DNA of 64,000 nt, taken from positions 41,729,518 to 41,793,517 of the forward strand of contig CM070559.1 in assembly GCA_036346405.1 (NCBI GenBank), in the 5' to 3' direction. The position numbers were made by a program, and so were the translations under genes. This DNA comes from Phyllostachys edulis (Eukaryota; Streptophyta; Magnoliopsida; Poales; Poaceae). Shown here piece by piece: positions 27,001 through 37,688 of the stretch. Each line of letters starts with the position of its first letter. Within the stretch, counting starts at the first letter, position 1. The notes below the pieces were generated by a model. The model did no database searches, was not told the origin of the DNA, and worked only from the letters and a program-made list of their open reading frames with translations.

Positions 27001-27031
27001 CAAGACACACATGTATATTAGCACCAAGTGT
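24022..27031 (-). pseudogene. Copia pol: protease-integrase-RT-RNase H (broken)
   Basis: Read from 26951 downward: the end of the protease region (MGNGSHAIVHG), GAG-pre-integrase (IWHSRLCHINFG), an HHCC-type zinc site with CQVCVQSKQ, and the integrase core start LELIHSDLCEMNG with LIDDSTRLHYVY. Past 26280 the frame shifts, and the second half of integrase is seen at 26085-25885. RT is open at 25624-25112 (GCKWVFKKKF, VHQMDVKTAFLNGEL, SLYGLKQAPK). An in-frame TAA then replaces the next glutamine codon, and RT resumes to the catalytic YVDDIL (about 24995). RNase H is seen at 24524-24333 (SGYVFLLEGGAVSWKS, STMEAEL). The tail runs to a TGA at 24022. Confidence 0.9.
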
Positions 27032-27904
27032 CTATCCACCAATCGGTAGATTGACATACTGAAAGAAAAAGAGGTAAATTACCATACCCCAAGTTCCCAT
27101 CTCAAGAGTACCAACAACAACATTGGCGGACTTGGAATTCGCCCTTGCGATTCTTCCCACCCTTGCGTTGGCTGCAATCCTTGGCCCAATGACCAGGTTT
27201 GCCACAAACAAAGCAAAGGCTATCATTTGTGTTCTTCTTCTTCTTCTTGAAGCTTGTTGTTTGTGCACTCTTATACTTGCCTTTGAACTTTTGAGTTTGG
27301 CCATTCTTCTTCTGTACCATATTGGCACTAGAATGTCCCTCATTACCTCTAGTGTGTGTATCTTTTGTCCTCGCCTTCTCTTCAACATCAAGAGACCCAA
27401 TGAGATTTTCAACAGAAAACTCTTGTCTCTTGTGTTTCAGAGAAGTAGCAAAATTCCTCCAAGAAGGAGGGAGTTTGGCAATAATGCCTCCCGCGACAAA
27501 CTTGTCCGGTAATACACACTTGAAGTACTCAAGAGCCTGCTCAACTATAGAACGGCTATCAACCATTCTGTAGTCATGGTATTGCTCCATGAGATACAAT
27601 TCACTGCCTGCATCTGAAACCCCAAATTTGGCCTCGAGTGCATCCCACATCTCTTTTCCAGTTTTAATCACCATGTATGCATCGACTAACTTCTCACCAA
27701 GAACACTAACCACGGCACCTTTAAAAAGGTTATCAGCAGCCTCGAACGCTTGCTCCTGTTCAGGAGTAAGTATTCATTCAGGCTTGCCGTTTGCCACATA
27801 GAAAACGTTCATGGCAGTTAGCCAAAGCACCATCTTGGTGTGCCACCTCTTGTAATTCGCACTATCGAATTCAGAGGGTTTAAGTGCAGCAACAAAGCCA
27901 GTTG
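27032..27904 (-). pseudogene. Copia gag (broken)
   Basis: The N-terminal part (KPSEFDSANYKRWHTKMVLW, about 27880-27820) is of the copia gag (UBN2-like) type. It stops near 27774 and continues after a frameshift at 27713-27102 (GKEMWDALEAKFGV). A CCHC zinc knuckle, CFVCGKPGHWAKDC, lies at about 27225-27184, followed by a Lys/Arg/Gly tail. It encodes the nucleocapsid protein of the element. Confidence 0.88.
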
Positions 27905-27941
27905 GCGAAAAATGCCTATGCCTAGAATAAGGTTTTTGGAT

Positions 27942-29112
27942 TGTTAAGAATATAAGCATTTTTCGAATTACTTTAATCCAGAAAAACATGGAAAATACTC
28001 TAGCTATTTTCACAAATACAAAGTAGGTATGTATGAACACTATAGGCATACTAATTTCTAGAAAGACAGAAACTAGCATATCTATCTCAGCGTTCATCGT
28101 AACAACAAAAAGTAAAGCAAACCAAGTAACATACCTGGATTCAGCAGAAGAAGAAGTAGCGCTAGAATTCATGATAATGCCGTTGTTCATCATGATGTAG
28201 TGGACGTCGTGTAGATGTGCAGTTGATGTAGAACGTAGCAGAGAGTCGTGTAGTCGATGTAGAACGTAGCAGAGAGTCGTAGTCGTGCACTTGTTGTAGA
28301 CGAGTAGCAATGAGCGATCGCCTAACGCCCCCCCAAAACCTTATTCGCCCCGCTCGTGCAAGCCTTCAAGGACGAGGTTCCGGAGGCTCGCTCTCCCGGT
28401 GCGATCGTACTGCGCGCCCGGGATGGAGATCGCCAAAGACAGCAACAAGTACTGTGGAATTTCTGAACTATGGAAGTGGAAAAAGCTCAGACCAGAGCCA
28501 GTTCTCTCAGTCTCCTTATATAGCCAAAAGACAGAGAGCCCAAAGGTCGCCAGAAGACAAAAGACCATCAGTCACCATCAAGGACAGTCGTCGGTAGTCC
28601 AAAGGCCAACAGTCACCATCAAGGACAGTCGCCAGAAGACCAAAGGCCAACAGTCACCAGAAGACCAAAGGCCAACAGTCACCATCAAGGACCAGCACTC
28701 TGTTCTTTTTAATGGTCAAAAACAAAGAGACCAGAGACCATCAAGGACAGTCGCCAGAAGACCAAAGGCCAACAAATACCATCAAGGACCAAAGACTGTT
28801 CTTTTTAATGGCCAAAACAAAGAGACCAGAGAGCAACAATACCCTCAATGTCGGTCGCGTTCGATTTTTGAATAGATGAAGAAAATCGCGCCCCACCACA
28901 CACACTAAGACGGTTGGCTCGGCAGCGGCCTTGCGTGTTGTTGTCTTTTCCAATTCCACAAGAGGGCTACCACGTTCTACCTTTTAAACTGGTGTCACTC
29001 CTTAATTCCTCCATGTGACTAAACATTTTTAGCACTTGCACATGGGCCTTTGAGATTTACTAGGAATTAATTAGAATATAATATTTGGGCCTAGCCCATA
29101 TTAATTCCAACA
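27942..29112 (-). repeat. Copia 5' LTR (right copy)
   Basis: This LTR is 1171 bp, TGTTAAGAATATAAGC to CCAACA, followed by target duplication GTTAG. The minus-strand TATA box is at 28515-28522 (CTTATATA on the plus strand). Between about 28540 and 28830 there is a tandem array of units built from ACCATCAAGGACAGTCGCC and AGAAGACCAAAGGCCAACAG, expanded relative to the left LTR. Confidence 0.9.
28515..28522 (-). promoter_or_regulatory. TATA box of copia 5' LTR
   Basis: TATATAAG on the minus strand, conserved in the left LTR at 1571-1578. It lies where the U3/R boundary of the 5' LTR is expected. Confidence 0.55.
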
Positions 29113-29393
29113 GTTAGTGAGAACGTCCATTACAATTACAAAGAAAGAAAGCATAATCATGAAAAGAACAAAGTAATTTAATATATGTAAGTCGTATATC
29201 TCAAGTGTGATCATCTTATTCGATTAAACTTTTGGTTTACTTAACTTTTAAACTAGGGATTTGTATGAGTTCTAAACGCTAAAAACATATTTACGCTCAG
29301 GCCGTTTGGAACGCGAGAATTTTCCTCGATTTCTGTGGGAAATTGAACTGTCTCATACGGAATTTCTGCATTCCAAACATGCCCTTAATATAT

Positions 29394-29798
29394 CGGTTTT
29401 GCTAAATAACATTCGATTGTTTTCTTTTGTCAAAATAGTCGAATTTTCATCTGATGTCCGATATGCTTTGAGATTTGCACTTCTTCTTATATGATGAATT
29501 GGGTCCAAATTTATTATGATTTTTTCTTTAGAACATAATGGGTTCACCACATTATCGTATTTTGTTGGTATATAATTTTATTTTTTGTATTTGTTTTTGC
29601 TTAATCTCTCAAAGTATATGTTAGATTTTGAATTATGTTATAGAAATATGAGTTATTAAGACTTTCGAGAATAATTACGGTGACAAAAACACAAATTACA
29701 TAAATAATTTACTGTAATTTATGTATAATGGAGTTATAAATGAACTAAAATTTAACTATTTTGGACTGGAAAGCAGTCGAATCTTGTATAGACGATCC
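29394..29798. repeat. Dispersed repeat, copy 1 (related copy in nitrate reductase intron 2)
   Basis: From CGGTTTTGCTAAATAACATT to the end (GACGATCC), this stretch aligns almost continuously with 62745-63127. Shared landmarks are CAAAATAGTCGAATTTTCAT, CTCAAAGTATAT(G/A), TAGAAATATGAGTTATTAAG and ATAAATAATTTACT. It has no coding capacity and no clear terminal inverted repeats, so it is probably part of a non-autonomous DNA transposon or an old TE fragment. Just upstream, 29302-29385 is bounded by GGCCGTTTGGAA and TTCCAAACATGCC, a small inverted pair typical of grass MITE ends. Confidence 0.75.
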
Positions 29799-30254
29799 TT
29801 AATATATAGCCTTGATGATGCGTTAGTTCGCATTTTACTATCTATATTAAAAGTATATTTTTTTGAAAGAATATTACGTATGTTCAAAAAATAACCTTTT
29901 TATTTCTGGCCGTGGACCCACCAAATGTCAGCTGAGCCTTTGCGTGGACGGTCAGACCACTGTGCGCGCGCCCTTCCGACTTCTCAGGAGGCACGACGGC
30001 GACAGCGCGGTGTGGCAGCCGGGAGCTCGTGGCCGGTAATCGCAGGGGAACGTGCGTCACACACTCGGGGGAGTGTTCCCGCCGTTTGTGTTTGGTGGAT
30101 CGCAGGATCGGGACGGAGGTTAGAGTTCACCCTGCAGCGAGCTTGCCTGCGCTGGAAACTTGATCGATATGATCGGGATGCACGGGAGAGAGCAACCGGC
30201 GGCCTGGGGCGGACAGAGATGGCTTTCCGTCGACGGCGGCATGGTTGGAACCAT

Positions 30255-30348
30255 GCTCTCATCGAGGATTTGTTGTTGATGTGATAGATAGCCTGTGTGC
30301 AGCTCTCATCGAGGATTTGTTGTTGATGTGATAGATAGTCTGTGTGTA
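30255..30348. repeat. 47-bp direct tandem duplication
   Basis: Two adjacent 47-bp copies (30255-30301 and 30302-30348) begin GCTCTCATCGAGGATTTG and differ at two positions (GCCTG versus GTCTG, and the last bases). The near identity indicates a recent slippage or repair duplication at the end of the 119-codon open frame 29925-30284. Confidence 0.85.
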
Positions 30349-33300
30349 TTTTTGAGGTAGAGATCGAGAGAGTTTTTTCTTCTATTATCTAAAAAAGATA
30401 GACTAACTGAGACTTGTATCTAAGTATCTAACTAGCTAGGGTTTGGGGAACATATACTCTGAGTCTCTGACTGATTCATCTTTTCAAGAGGAGTGTTGAG
30501 GTAAGTAAATTAATCAATATTTGGATCTGATAATTCTAATTACCGGTCATGATTTTTTTCTTCAAAAAAGTATGTTGAATTTTCTAAGCTTTGGATGTGT
30601 ATCGTGATTCGTGCTCTGGGCAAGGCAGCAGAGGAGCTTAGGGTTTCAGATTTAACTCCGATAATTGATTTTGGGATGGAAGAGGGCGACTGCAGGAGGC
30701 GGTGCCACGGACGATTCGTTGATGTGGCCCAAGGAGTCAAGCTAGGTTTTGGCTAGGGGGAGGTGATCGTCAACATGCAGTCAATCCGGTGACGGTGAGT
30801 AGCTAGAAACGGGGAAGAAGAATAAGCGGCGACGAGGAAGGGAAGTGATGGAGGAGGCGGAGTGGCAAGTTAGGTTTGCGGTGGCGGCATAGAAGGTGGT
30901 GGCACACTGGTGAGCGCGGATGGGCCTGGCAACGGCAGGGTAGGGGGCGGGTTTAGGGACCTTATTGTTGGGGCTGTGATGAACAAACCATATATGGATA
31001 AAGTGGGAGAAGAGGACATGCATCAGATCTAGATTTAACGGCTACAAAACCATATTGATTTTAAGCAAAAATAAAAGGTTGAATCGTGTAGACAAACCCA
31101 TCTATATTTGTTTTTTAATCCACGGATGAGGAGACCCCTCCGGCCAGAAGTTAAATTGATTCTTCAAAGCGAGTTACAAGATCAAGTAGTTGACTCCGTT
31201 TCGGGGAATCAGTGATCAGGTTAATTACATGGGCGTACAGTCCTACAACAATAGAGAGAGCAACAACATCGCCCACAGAGAGGCTTACAATCGTACATAG
31301 ATCGAAGGGAAAGGATACACAAAAGAAGAAGAAAAACTCTCCAAAAGCACAGCTATCACATTCAAATTTGAATTTTGAACATTTAACCCCATGCTGGCCC
31401 TTGTGATGCTGCTCGCCGGCGACCAGCCAGCCCCATCTATATTTGTGAGTCTATGTATGAACTTTTATGAGCCTATATTTGTTAGCCTAGAGCTGCCCTT
31501 TTCACTGTAGAAGTGAGCAGCGATGTATATTGCCTAGGACGTTGATCCGATGAATGATATTTATTTCGTTGGAGCTAGCTAGATACTTTGCGAGGGAAGA
31601 TACTTTTAAATCTACTCCGCTGATCTGCTTGATCTTGACACTATTGGTCGAGAATACAATACGTGATCTAAATCTTATCCGCACAAGATGTGACATATAG
31701 ATTTACCGAGACCGGTAAAAAAAGGGTCAAAGATAAGCTTGTTCTGAGTACGATCATCACGGACCCGGTATACACTACATAGCACTCGCGGCTAGCACTC
31801 GAACGTGTCGATTAAAACCGATCGACCAGAAAGAATAATACATGCTTCGCTTGTCAACGAAAACGAGGTAGCCCAACATTTTTTCTTACGTTTTCACGCA
31901 CGCCTGGTCAGTTGTCACCGAATATTTGCTCTGTTCCCGTCCCGTGTGTCGTGGCTCCTGAGTCCAACTGACGAATATTCCCGGCCTCGCTGGCCGTAGC
32001 GTTATATTCACTAGTTGAGTTGAGTGATCCTGTGTTGTTACGAAACATCTCTTGAATGTAATAGTTCATTAATTAAAGTAGATATAATATATCTTGATTC
32101 GTCAAGATGCGTGAAGCAGAGTAGAACAGGGACGAAAAGGAGGAAGTGATGTCTGTCCAGATCCGGCCGATGAAAGCGGCGACGGAGGAGGGACGGAGAC
32201 ACGCACGGAGCAAAGCAGAAGAGCAGAGTGGAGACGAAGAAGAAAGGAGGGGGAAGCGTATAATGCGGCGTCGCAGATAATGCAATGAGAGGAGAGTAGG
32301 GAGCGCACGATGCGAGTAGATAGTTTGTTGATAACGTGACCCACATGTTAGTAGAGAGAGACATGGGTGGAAGAGTGAGAAGGAGCAACAACCATCAACT
32401 TTAATTTTTCAATTTTTAAGTAGTAGATATAAGTCCCAGCGCACGTTCGGTCCAGGTAAAACTCAATTCGGTAACCGGTCATTTCACTCCGACATCGGGG
32501 GTGGCCTGCAGCGGTTGCACGGCGCAGAGGAGAGCGCGGAAACTAGCGGCGCATAACCGAGCGGCTCTTGGGCGCGCGGCAAGGCCAACCGCGCGTCCGC
32601 GCGAGCTGGCGCACATGGCAACGCAGATGCAGGCCGCGGAGCCCCACCGGCAGCTAGGCCGCTGCGCTCCGCGCGCCACTTCGCACCCGGGAGACCAGCC
32701 CTTCGCCTCTCCTGACTAACCCATGGGAAGGGTATCCTACCCTACGCAGTCCGGCCACTCGGTGGGCGTTGTTGGACTACTACTAGAAAACCATACCTAT
32801 ATAAATGCTGCCGGGTTTTAGTAGTGAGCCACGGATTGGGATTGGATTCCCCTGCGCGGGTTCAAGAATTGTTGGTGGTCAGTGGGTGGCCGGGCGCGCG
32901 CGGTTGGGGATTTCTCGGTGGTTTTGGCACAATAGCGTGTGCAATGCTGATGTTTAGAGAGGTATTTAGCAAAGAAAAACTGATTTACTTTGAGACACGA
33001 ATGTTTTGGGCTTCCAGCCTGGCTTGAAGCAGGGCTTCAGTCTGGAGATCTGATGGCTTTGAGGGCGGTGATTAAAGCTCGCCCTGGCATGTGCAAGTGA
33101 CGACTTGTCGTGCCGTTATTCGATGGCAGGGATCGTGTTCATGTGTCTAACTAAAATAGGCAGCGCTTGCCTGTGCCTGTGAATACAAATCTGCCAGCGA
33201 GTTTCGTGCATGCGTATGGCACATGCAAACTAATGTTATGCAACTAGCACGGAAAGCAACTAACTATATTTCAACATCCAAATCTGTGAATCAACACAGG

Positions 33301-33502
33301 CACAGCACGTCACAGCACCAAAACTAATGATTAGTACTACTCAGGAGGCCTGATCCATGCTATATTTCGTCTGTGACGGTATAAATACGGCAAGATACTT
33401 TAAGCTCCAAAAGCTAGTATCAAAATACCTAGATTTGATCGACTCTATCCAACCAGAGTGCCATCATTCTAACCCCTTTCACGCCATGCTAACTTATTTA
33501 GA

Positions 33503-33883
33503 GGCTGTTTGGTTGCGCACGTGGCGACGTCCACCTGGCCGGGAGCTCTGCCGGAGAGCTGCCAATGCTTTGCTTGGTTGAAAGCACAGGAAGCTCCTGC
33601 CTAGGCAAAGACATCGAAACTAGGCGCTCAGCAGAGCCTTTTCTTTAGTTTTTTTATTTCTTGTTATTAATTAGATATGCTAAAAAACTGAAACTTATAT
33701 AAAAAATATTTAGATAATCGATGAAATCGACTGTTCATATTTGAATTCTATCTCCAGGCACGCATCACCAATCAAACATCAAATCTCCGAACTTGCTGTA
33801 GGTCAAAAATTATCTGCTTACCGATTCTCTCAAACACCACTTTTTTTTAGATACAGCTCTCAAACCTTAAACCAAACAAGCCC
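33503..33883. mobile_element. MITE-like element
   Basis: Ends GGCTGTTTGGTT (33503-33514) and AACCAAACAAGCCC (about 33870-33883) form an imperfect terminal inverted repeat about 381 bp apart. GGGCTTGTTTGGTT-type tips are common on grass non-autonomous DNA transposons. The inside is non-coding. A target duplication is not clear, so the superfamily is left open. Confidence 0.45.
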
Positions 33884-35003
33884 TAGCCCTTGCTGCGTCC
33901 TGCACCCGAGAGCACTCACAGTCACATCAAGTCTCTCTCGGCAAGAACCCTTTATCAGATTAGATATCCATGTTAATGCATTCACAATCTCTGTACGAGC
34001 TTGAAGACATGGTATGATTGTTCGAACAAGTTTTTAGATTAAATGGAGATTAGTTGGAGACTAGAATACGATCACACTCGCTTTGAAAATGCAGGGTGAA
34101 TTAAAACAAGCTCTTAGCTAGATGAACACTCAAACTCGAACCCTTGGTGAAGCCGAAGAGTGAAGCGCATCAGCATGTCAAAAGATTTGCTGTCACATGT
34201 GTACGTGGTCCCTGCTTCACATTCAATGTCAAATATCTTGACCCGAAGAGGCGAAGATGCAGGGTACCACGCCCCTCTACGGCAAATCGATGCCAGATTG
34301 CTGAGTCCATTGGTTGGAAATATGCCTACTTTTTGTGTGGGTTGGGTCCATGCCTTAAAACCAATGGCCATGGAGAAAACACCTGCTGCTGCGGGATTCC
34401 TTGCCAGTCAGAACTGCAGCGAATATGTTGTCTAAAGTGGATCAAACCGCCGGTTACCAATCCGTGGTAGTCCACATGTTTTCTTTTCGTTTCTTTTAAG
34501 ATGTGCTGGTACGTAGAACTTGGCCTTAAGGTCATATACACACTTCCTTTGTATAAAAAACGTGAATATGGAAATAAATCATACGAGACTTCTTTACCTT
34601 AAGATCATTGCTTGGACTCCTTTCAAATCATAATATATGGATATATAAAGAAGTAATTGATTTACTTTGTTATGTGTCATGAGATTAAAAGGGTCTAATA
34701 TATAGATATAAAAGTGAAGAGGTATCATAGAATTTTCTCCCCGTGAATATCATAAATGCATATGACCGGGAGACGTTTTGCACCTAGACAATTTATTCAC
34801 ATGGACTAAAACCAGAACGTTCATTCCAACGGTCATAACGGAATGGCAAAGAAAATAGCTTCCTTTGTTTGGAATTTCATGTCGTCCATACTCCGTACTA
34901 ATAAAATAAAAGATCAGTGTCCTATACAAGAAGATAAATAGAGCTTCCTCCATCTATAGCTTTGTTTGTTCATGTGGAGACCACGTGGTATGGTCATAAT
35001 CTT

Positions 35004-36968
35004 AGTGTTGAACAATTGGTATCGGTGTCGATGTGTTTGGGGGAGAAACCCTCGGTTTAGCATTTTGACGGAGCTGCTTTCAAGTAGCCAGCGATCTGAT
35101 CGGCCCTACAGGACAGTCAGAACGGCCAAGGCTAGCGGTATGACCGACCAGGGGTAGCGGCCAGACCGGCGGTATGGGATTTTTGAGGACTATGCACCAA
35201 ACACTTATGTGGGAGTGTCTTGGGTGAGTTTGCACCAGGTGCCATTGAAAATAGAGACTGAACACAAAACTAAATAGAGTTTTGCAGAAAAGTAAAGGGG
35301 CCTTTCAGTTTTGGAAAGCGGTCTGACCGGCCATTGGTTGGTGGTCTGATCAGTCCCCTGTTACCAGGGTTGGTGGTCAGACCGGCCAGACGCGATCAGA
35401 CCGGTCATTGGTTGGCGATTTGACCGGTCAGGGCAAGTTCATGCACAGTGAGCTGTGGTTAATTTGCGGATTTGGCCAAAGTCATGGGTTCCAATGTATA
35501 GGTGTTGCATGATGCATATTTTGGCTAACGTGGGTCAAGTTGCAAGAACTTATGCCCAGAATCAATTTCTTGATCTATTGTTATGCAGGGATGATTGGAG
35601 TCAACTACGATCAACGACGAGGATGATTAGGACTAAGCTACGAGAGTTGAGGTGTAGAATGATCAAGGATGACGGGTGAAGTGGTTGGACTCAAGCATTG
35701 CGCAAGATGAACAGGAACAATCGAACGAAAAGTTCGATGCAACAGGTTGCATCAAGTGGTTTGGGTCGGTGCAAGTGTCAAGGTGGTCTGGTTAGAGCCG
35801 GATGAGAGAGACTTGCATGCATGTGGAAAGTCATTGATGAACCTATGTGTGTCAAAGCATAGGATTGCTTCACGATGATTGGACTCGGTCATGGAGAAAG
35901 ATCGATACGGGGTATTTTGGTATCTTTGCCAAAAGACTGGGTTGGTGACCTTGAAGAAACCACGGCGCAAGACGATGCAAAGGAGAAGCGATTTAGGTCA
36001 AGAGAAGAAGAAGATCACGAAGAGATGGATTCGAGAGATCTAGATCGTCATCCGCTTTGAGAAGCATGTGTGAGTGTAGACCCGTTTGTGTGTTTGTATG
36101 TGGGTTTAATGGGTGCTTGGTAAGATTTTCTCTCTAGACTTAGCCTTCACTATATAAGTATTGGTGCACGATTTGTACAACCAAGTCTTGGAAACCCTAA
36201 TTTGATATTTGGAGAAAGTGGAGAGAATAGATAAAGCTTGGGTTTGACAGAAATGTATTGAGAGATTGAGTACTCTTGAGTGAGCTTTTGTCCTCTATGG
36301 TGGAGTGGATGTAAACCTACAACCCGTCGTATCAATCCAATAAAATTTGTGCTAAGATGAGTTATCTCTTGCTCTCTCTTTCTTTGGTGATTTTGGGGTT
36401 CTTGTGTTCTAGGGGTTTTGTCTTGGTCTTTTGCTATGATCTAGTTTGCTAGGTCTTGTGGGATTTCATCTTAAGTCATCTTGATCATCTTTCATCCATG
36501 AGCAAGTCTTTAGATCAAGATTAGGTTTCCCCCCAGTTTTGAGCCTTCTTGCGCTTGATCAAGAAATTCGTGTAACCTTGGCGATGATCGTCTCGATCTT
36601 CGATTGGAATAGGTTCTTGACTTTCTTGCTGAGCTATGTCTAAAATCTCAGGCGTTTTGGATCACTAAATGAAAAGTTAGGTCAATTTGTGGATCCTTCA
36701 TCGTATTGATTTTCAGGCAACGGTCAGACCGGCCTCATCGGCGGTTAGACCAGCACTAACGGTCAGACCGTCCTTGGCTCGACGGTCGGACCGACTGAGG
36801 CCATCGAGGGTTGATTTTTTTGATTTCAGCTCAGGTTTTCCATTGTGATCTTGAGACCTTAATCTTCATAACTTCTCATAGCTATTTGAGAGAAAAGGTA
36901 GTTGAATACCGCGGTGAAAAAGAGTGGGCCCCTATTTAGCCCCCTCTAGTCGCTATTTTGGTCCAACA
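35004..36968 (+). repeat. Probable solo LTR with repeated TCAGACCGG motifs
   Basis: The block runs from AGTGTTGAACAATTGG to GGTCCAACA, with TGTTG/CAACA ends. The 5-bp word ATCTT occurs at 34999-35003 and 36969-36973 as a candidate target duplication (the TG start is two bases inside). Within it, variants of GACCGG/TCAGACCGGC occur many times in two clusters, 35095-35430 and 36715-36805. The end text (CCCCTCTAGTCGC...GGTCCAACA) resembles LTR ends of large grass copia elements of the SIRE/Maximus type. That assignment is inference. No internal coding region is attached. Confidence 0.55.
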
Positions 36969-37111
36969 ATCTTTGCATAGTTAGGCGATTACCTTTGGAC
37001 CGTCTGAATATTACCACCGCACATACAACCCATGTCATCATTAATTGGTAAATACTACTATATCACACCGCTAATGATATCCTCGTCGTAAATCTACTTC
37101 TCATGAGAACA

Positions 37112-37129
37112 ACACACACACACACACAC
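37112..37129. repeat. (AC)n microsatellite
   Basis: An uninterrupted AC dinucleotide run of nine units lies just outside the left palindromic tip of the composite block that follows. Confidence 0.9.
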
Positions 37130-37688
37130 GTACGGTAGCGCTAATAGCTATTCTACCGTGGGCATGACCTAAGCGACCTGCTGTGACCCTAACACCCACA
37201 CTTCCCCGCTATCTTGTTATTAATCTCACGCCTTCCGCTAGAGATCGGCAGTAAAACCCTCACGCGCGTGTCCAAAAACGATAGTAAACCCTCACGCACG
37301 CATTAAAATGGCAATAAAAACCTCACGCGCGCTACTGCTGTAACAAGTTTGCACTTTATGTTTTTTGGTAGTTACTGGAAGCTTGAAAATTGACAAGTTT
37401 ACTAAGGAAAATGACATCACGTTGCTGACCATTAAATGTTATCGTTTACCGTAAGTGATACCTATTATTAGTTCAAAAGGAATGTCAGGTTACTGTTGTA
37501 AACCGCTTGTGCATTTTGTTTTTGGTTAGTTACTGTGAAATTGATAACATTTTAATGATATTGGAAAACGACATTATGCGGGTTCTCACAGTAATCATAT
37601 GTTTTACTGTAAAAGTAACACATATTACTTTCAGTTACAAAAGAATTTACTGGGTATTGTCATAAACACACAAAAAAAACTACGTCAG

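Larger units (their letters stand above)
1002..29112 (-). mobile_element. Ty1/copia LTR retrotransposon, interrupted by a gypsy structure
   Basis: Two similar LTRs (1002-2056 and 27942-29112) both start TGTT(G/A)AGAATATAAGC and end CCAACA. They are bounded by identical 5-bp target duplications, GTTAG at 997-1001 and 29113-29117. The coding order on the minus strand (gag, protease/integrase, reverse transcriptase, RNase H) is that of copia elements. The 28-kb span is explained by the gypsy structure 2078-23530, inserted about 20 bp inside the polypurine-tract end. Without it the element is about 6.7 kb. Frameshifts and stops break gag and pol, so it is not autonomous as sequenced. No clear primer-binding site was found beside the 5' LTR (below 27942). 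Confidence 0.93.
29799..35003. other. Gene-poor region, no supported gene
   Basis: Short open frames (for example 29925-30284 and 30781-31023) lie in GC-rich patches without recognisable domains. A GC-rich patch at 32480-32720 also lacks a family. A 50-bp fold at 32777-32826 has ends like CACTA tips (ACTACTAGAAAACC and GGTTTTAGTAGTG). The 47-bp tandem pair and the MITE-like element are listed separately. I see no splice-supported gene model. Confidence 0.5.

Noticed and set aside
29925..30284. 119-codon open frame as a possible small gene
   Set aside because: No domain, no conserved start context or splice support; opposite-strand frames of equal quality exist in the same GC-rich patch.
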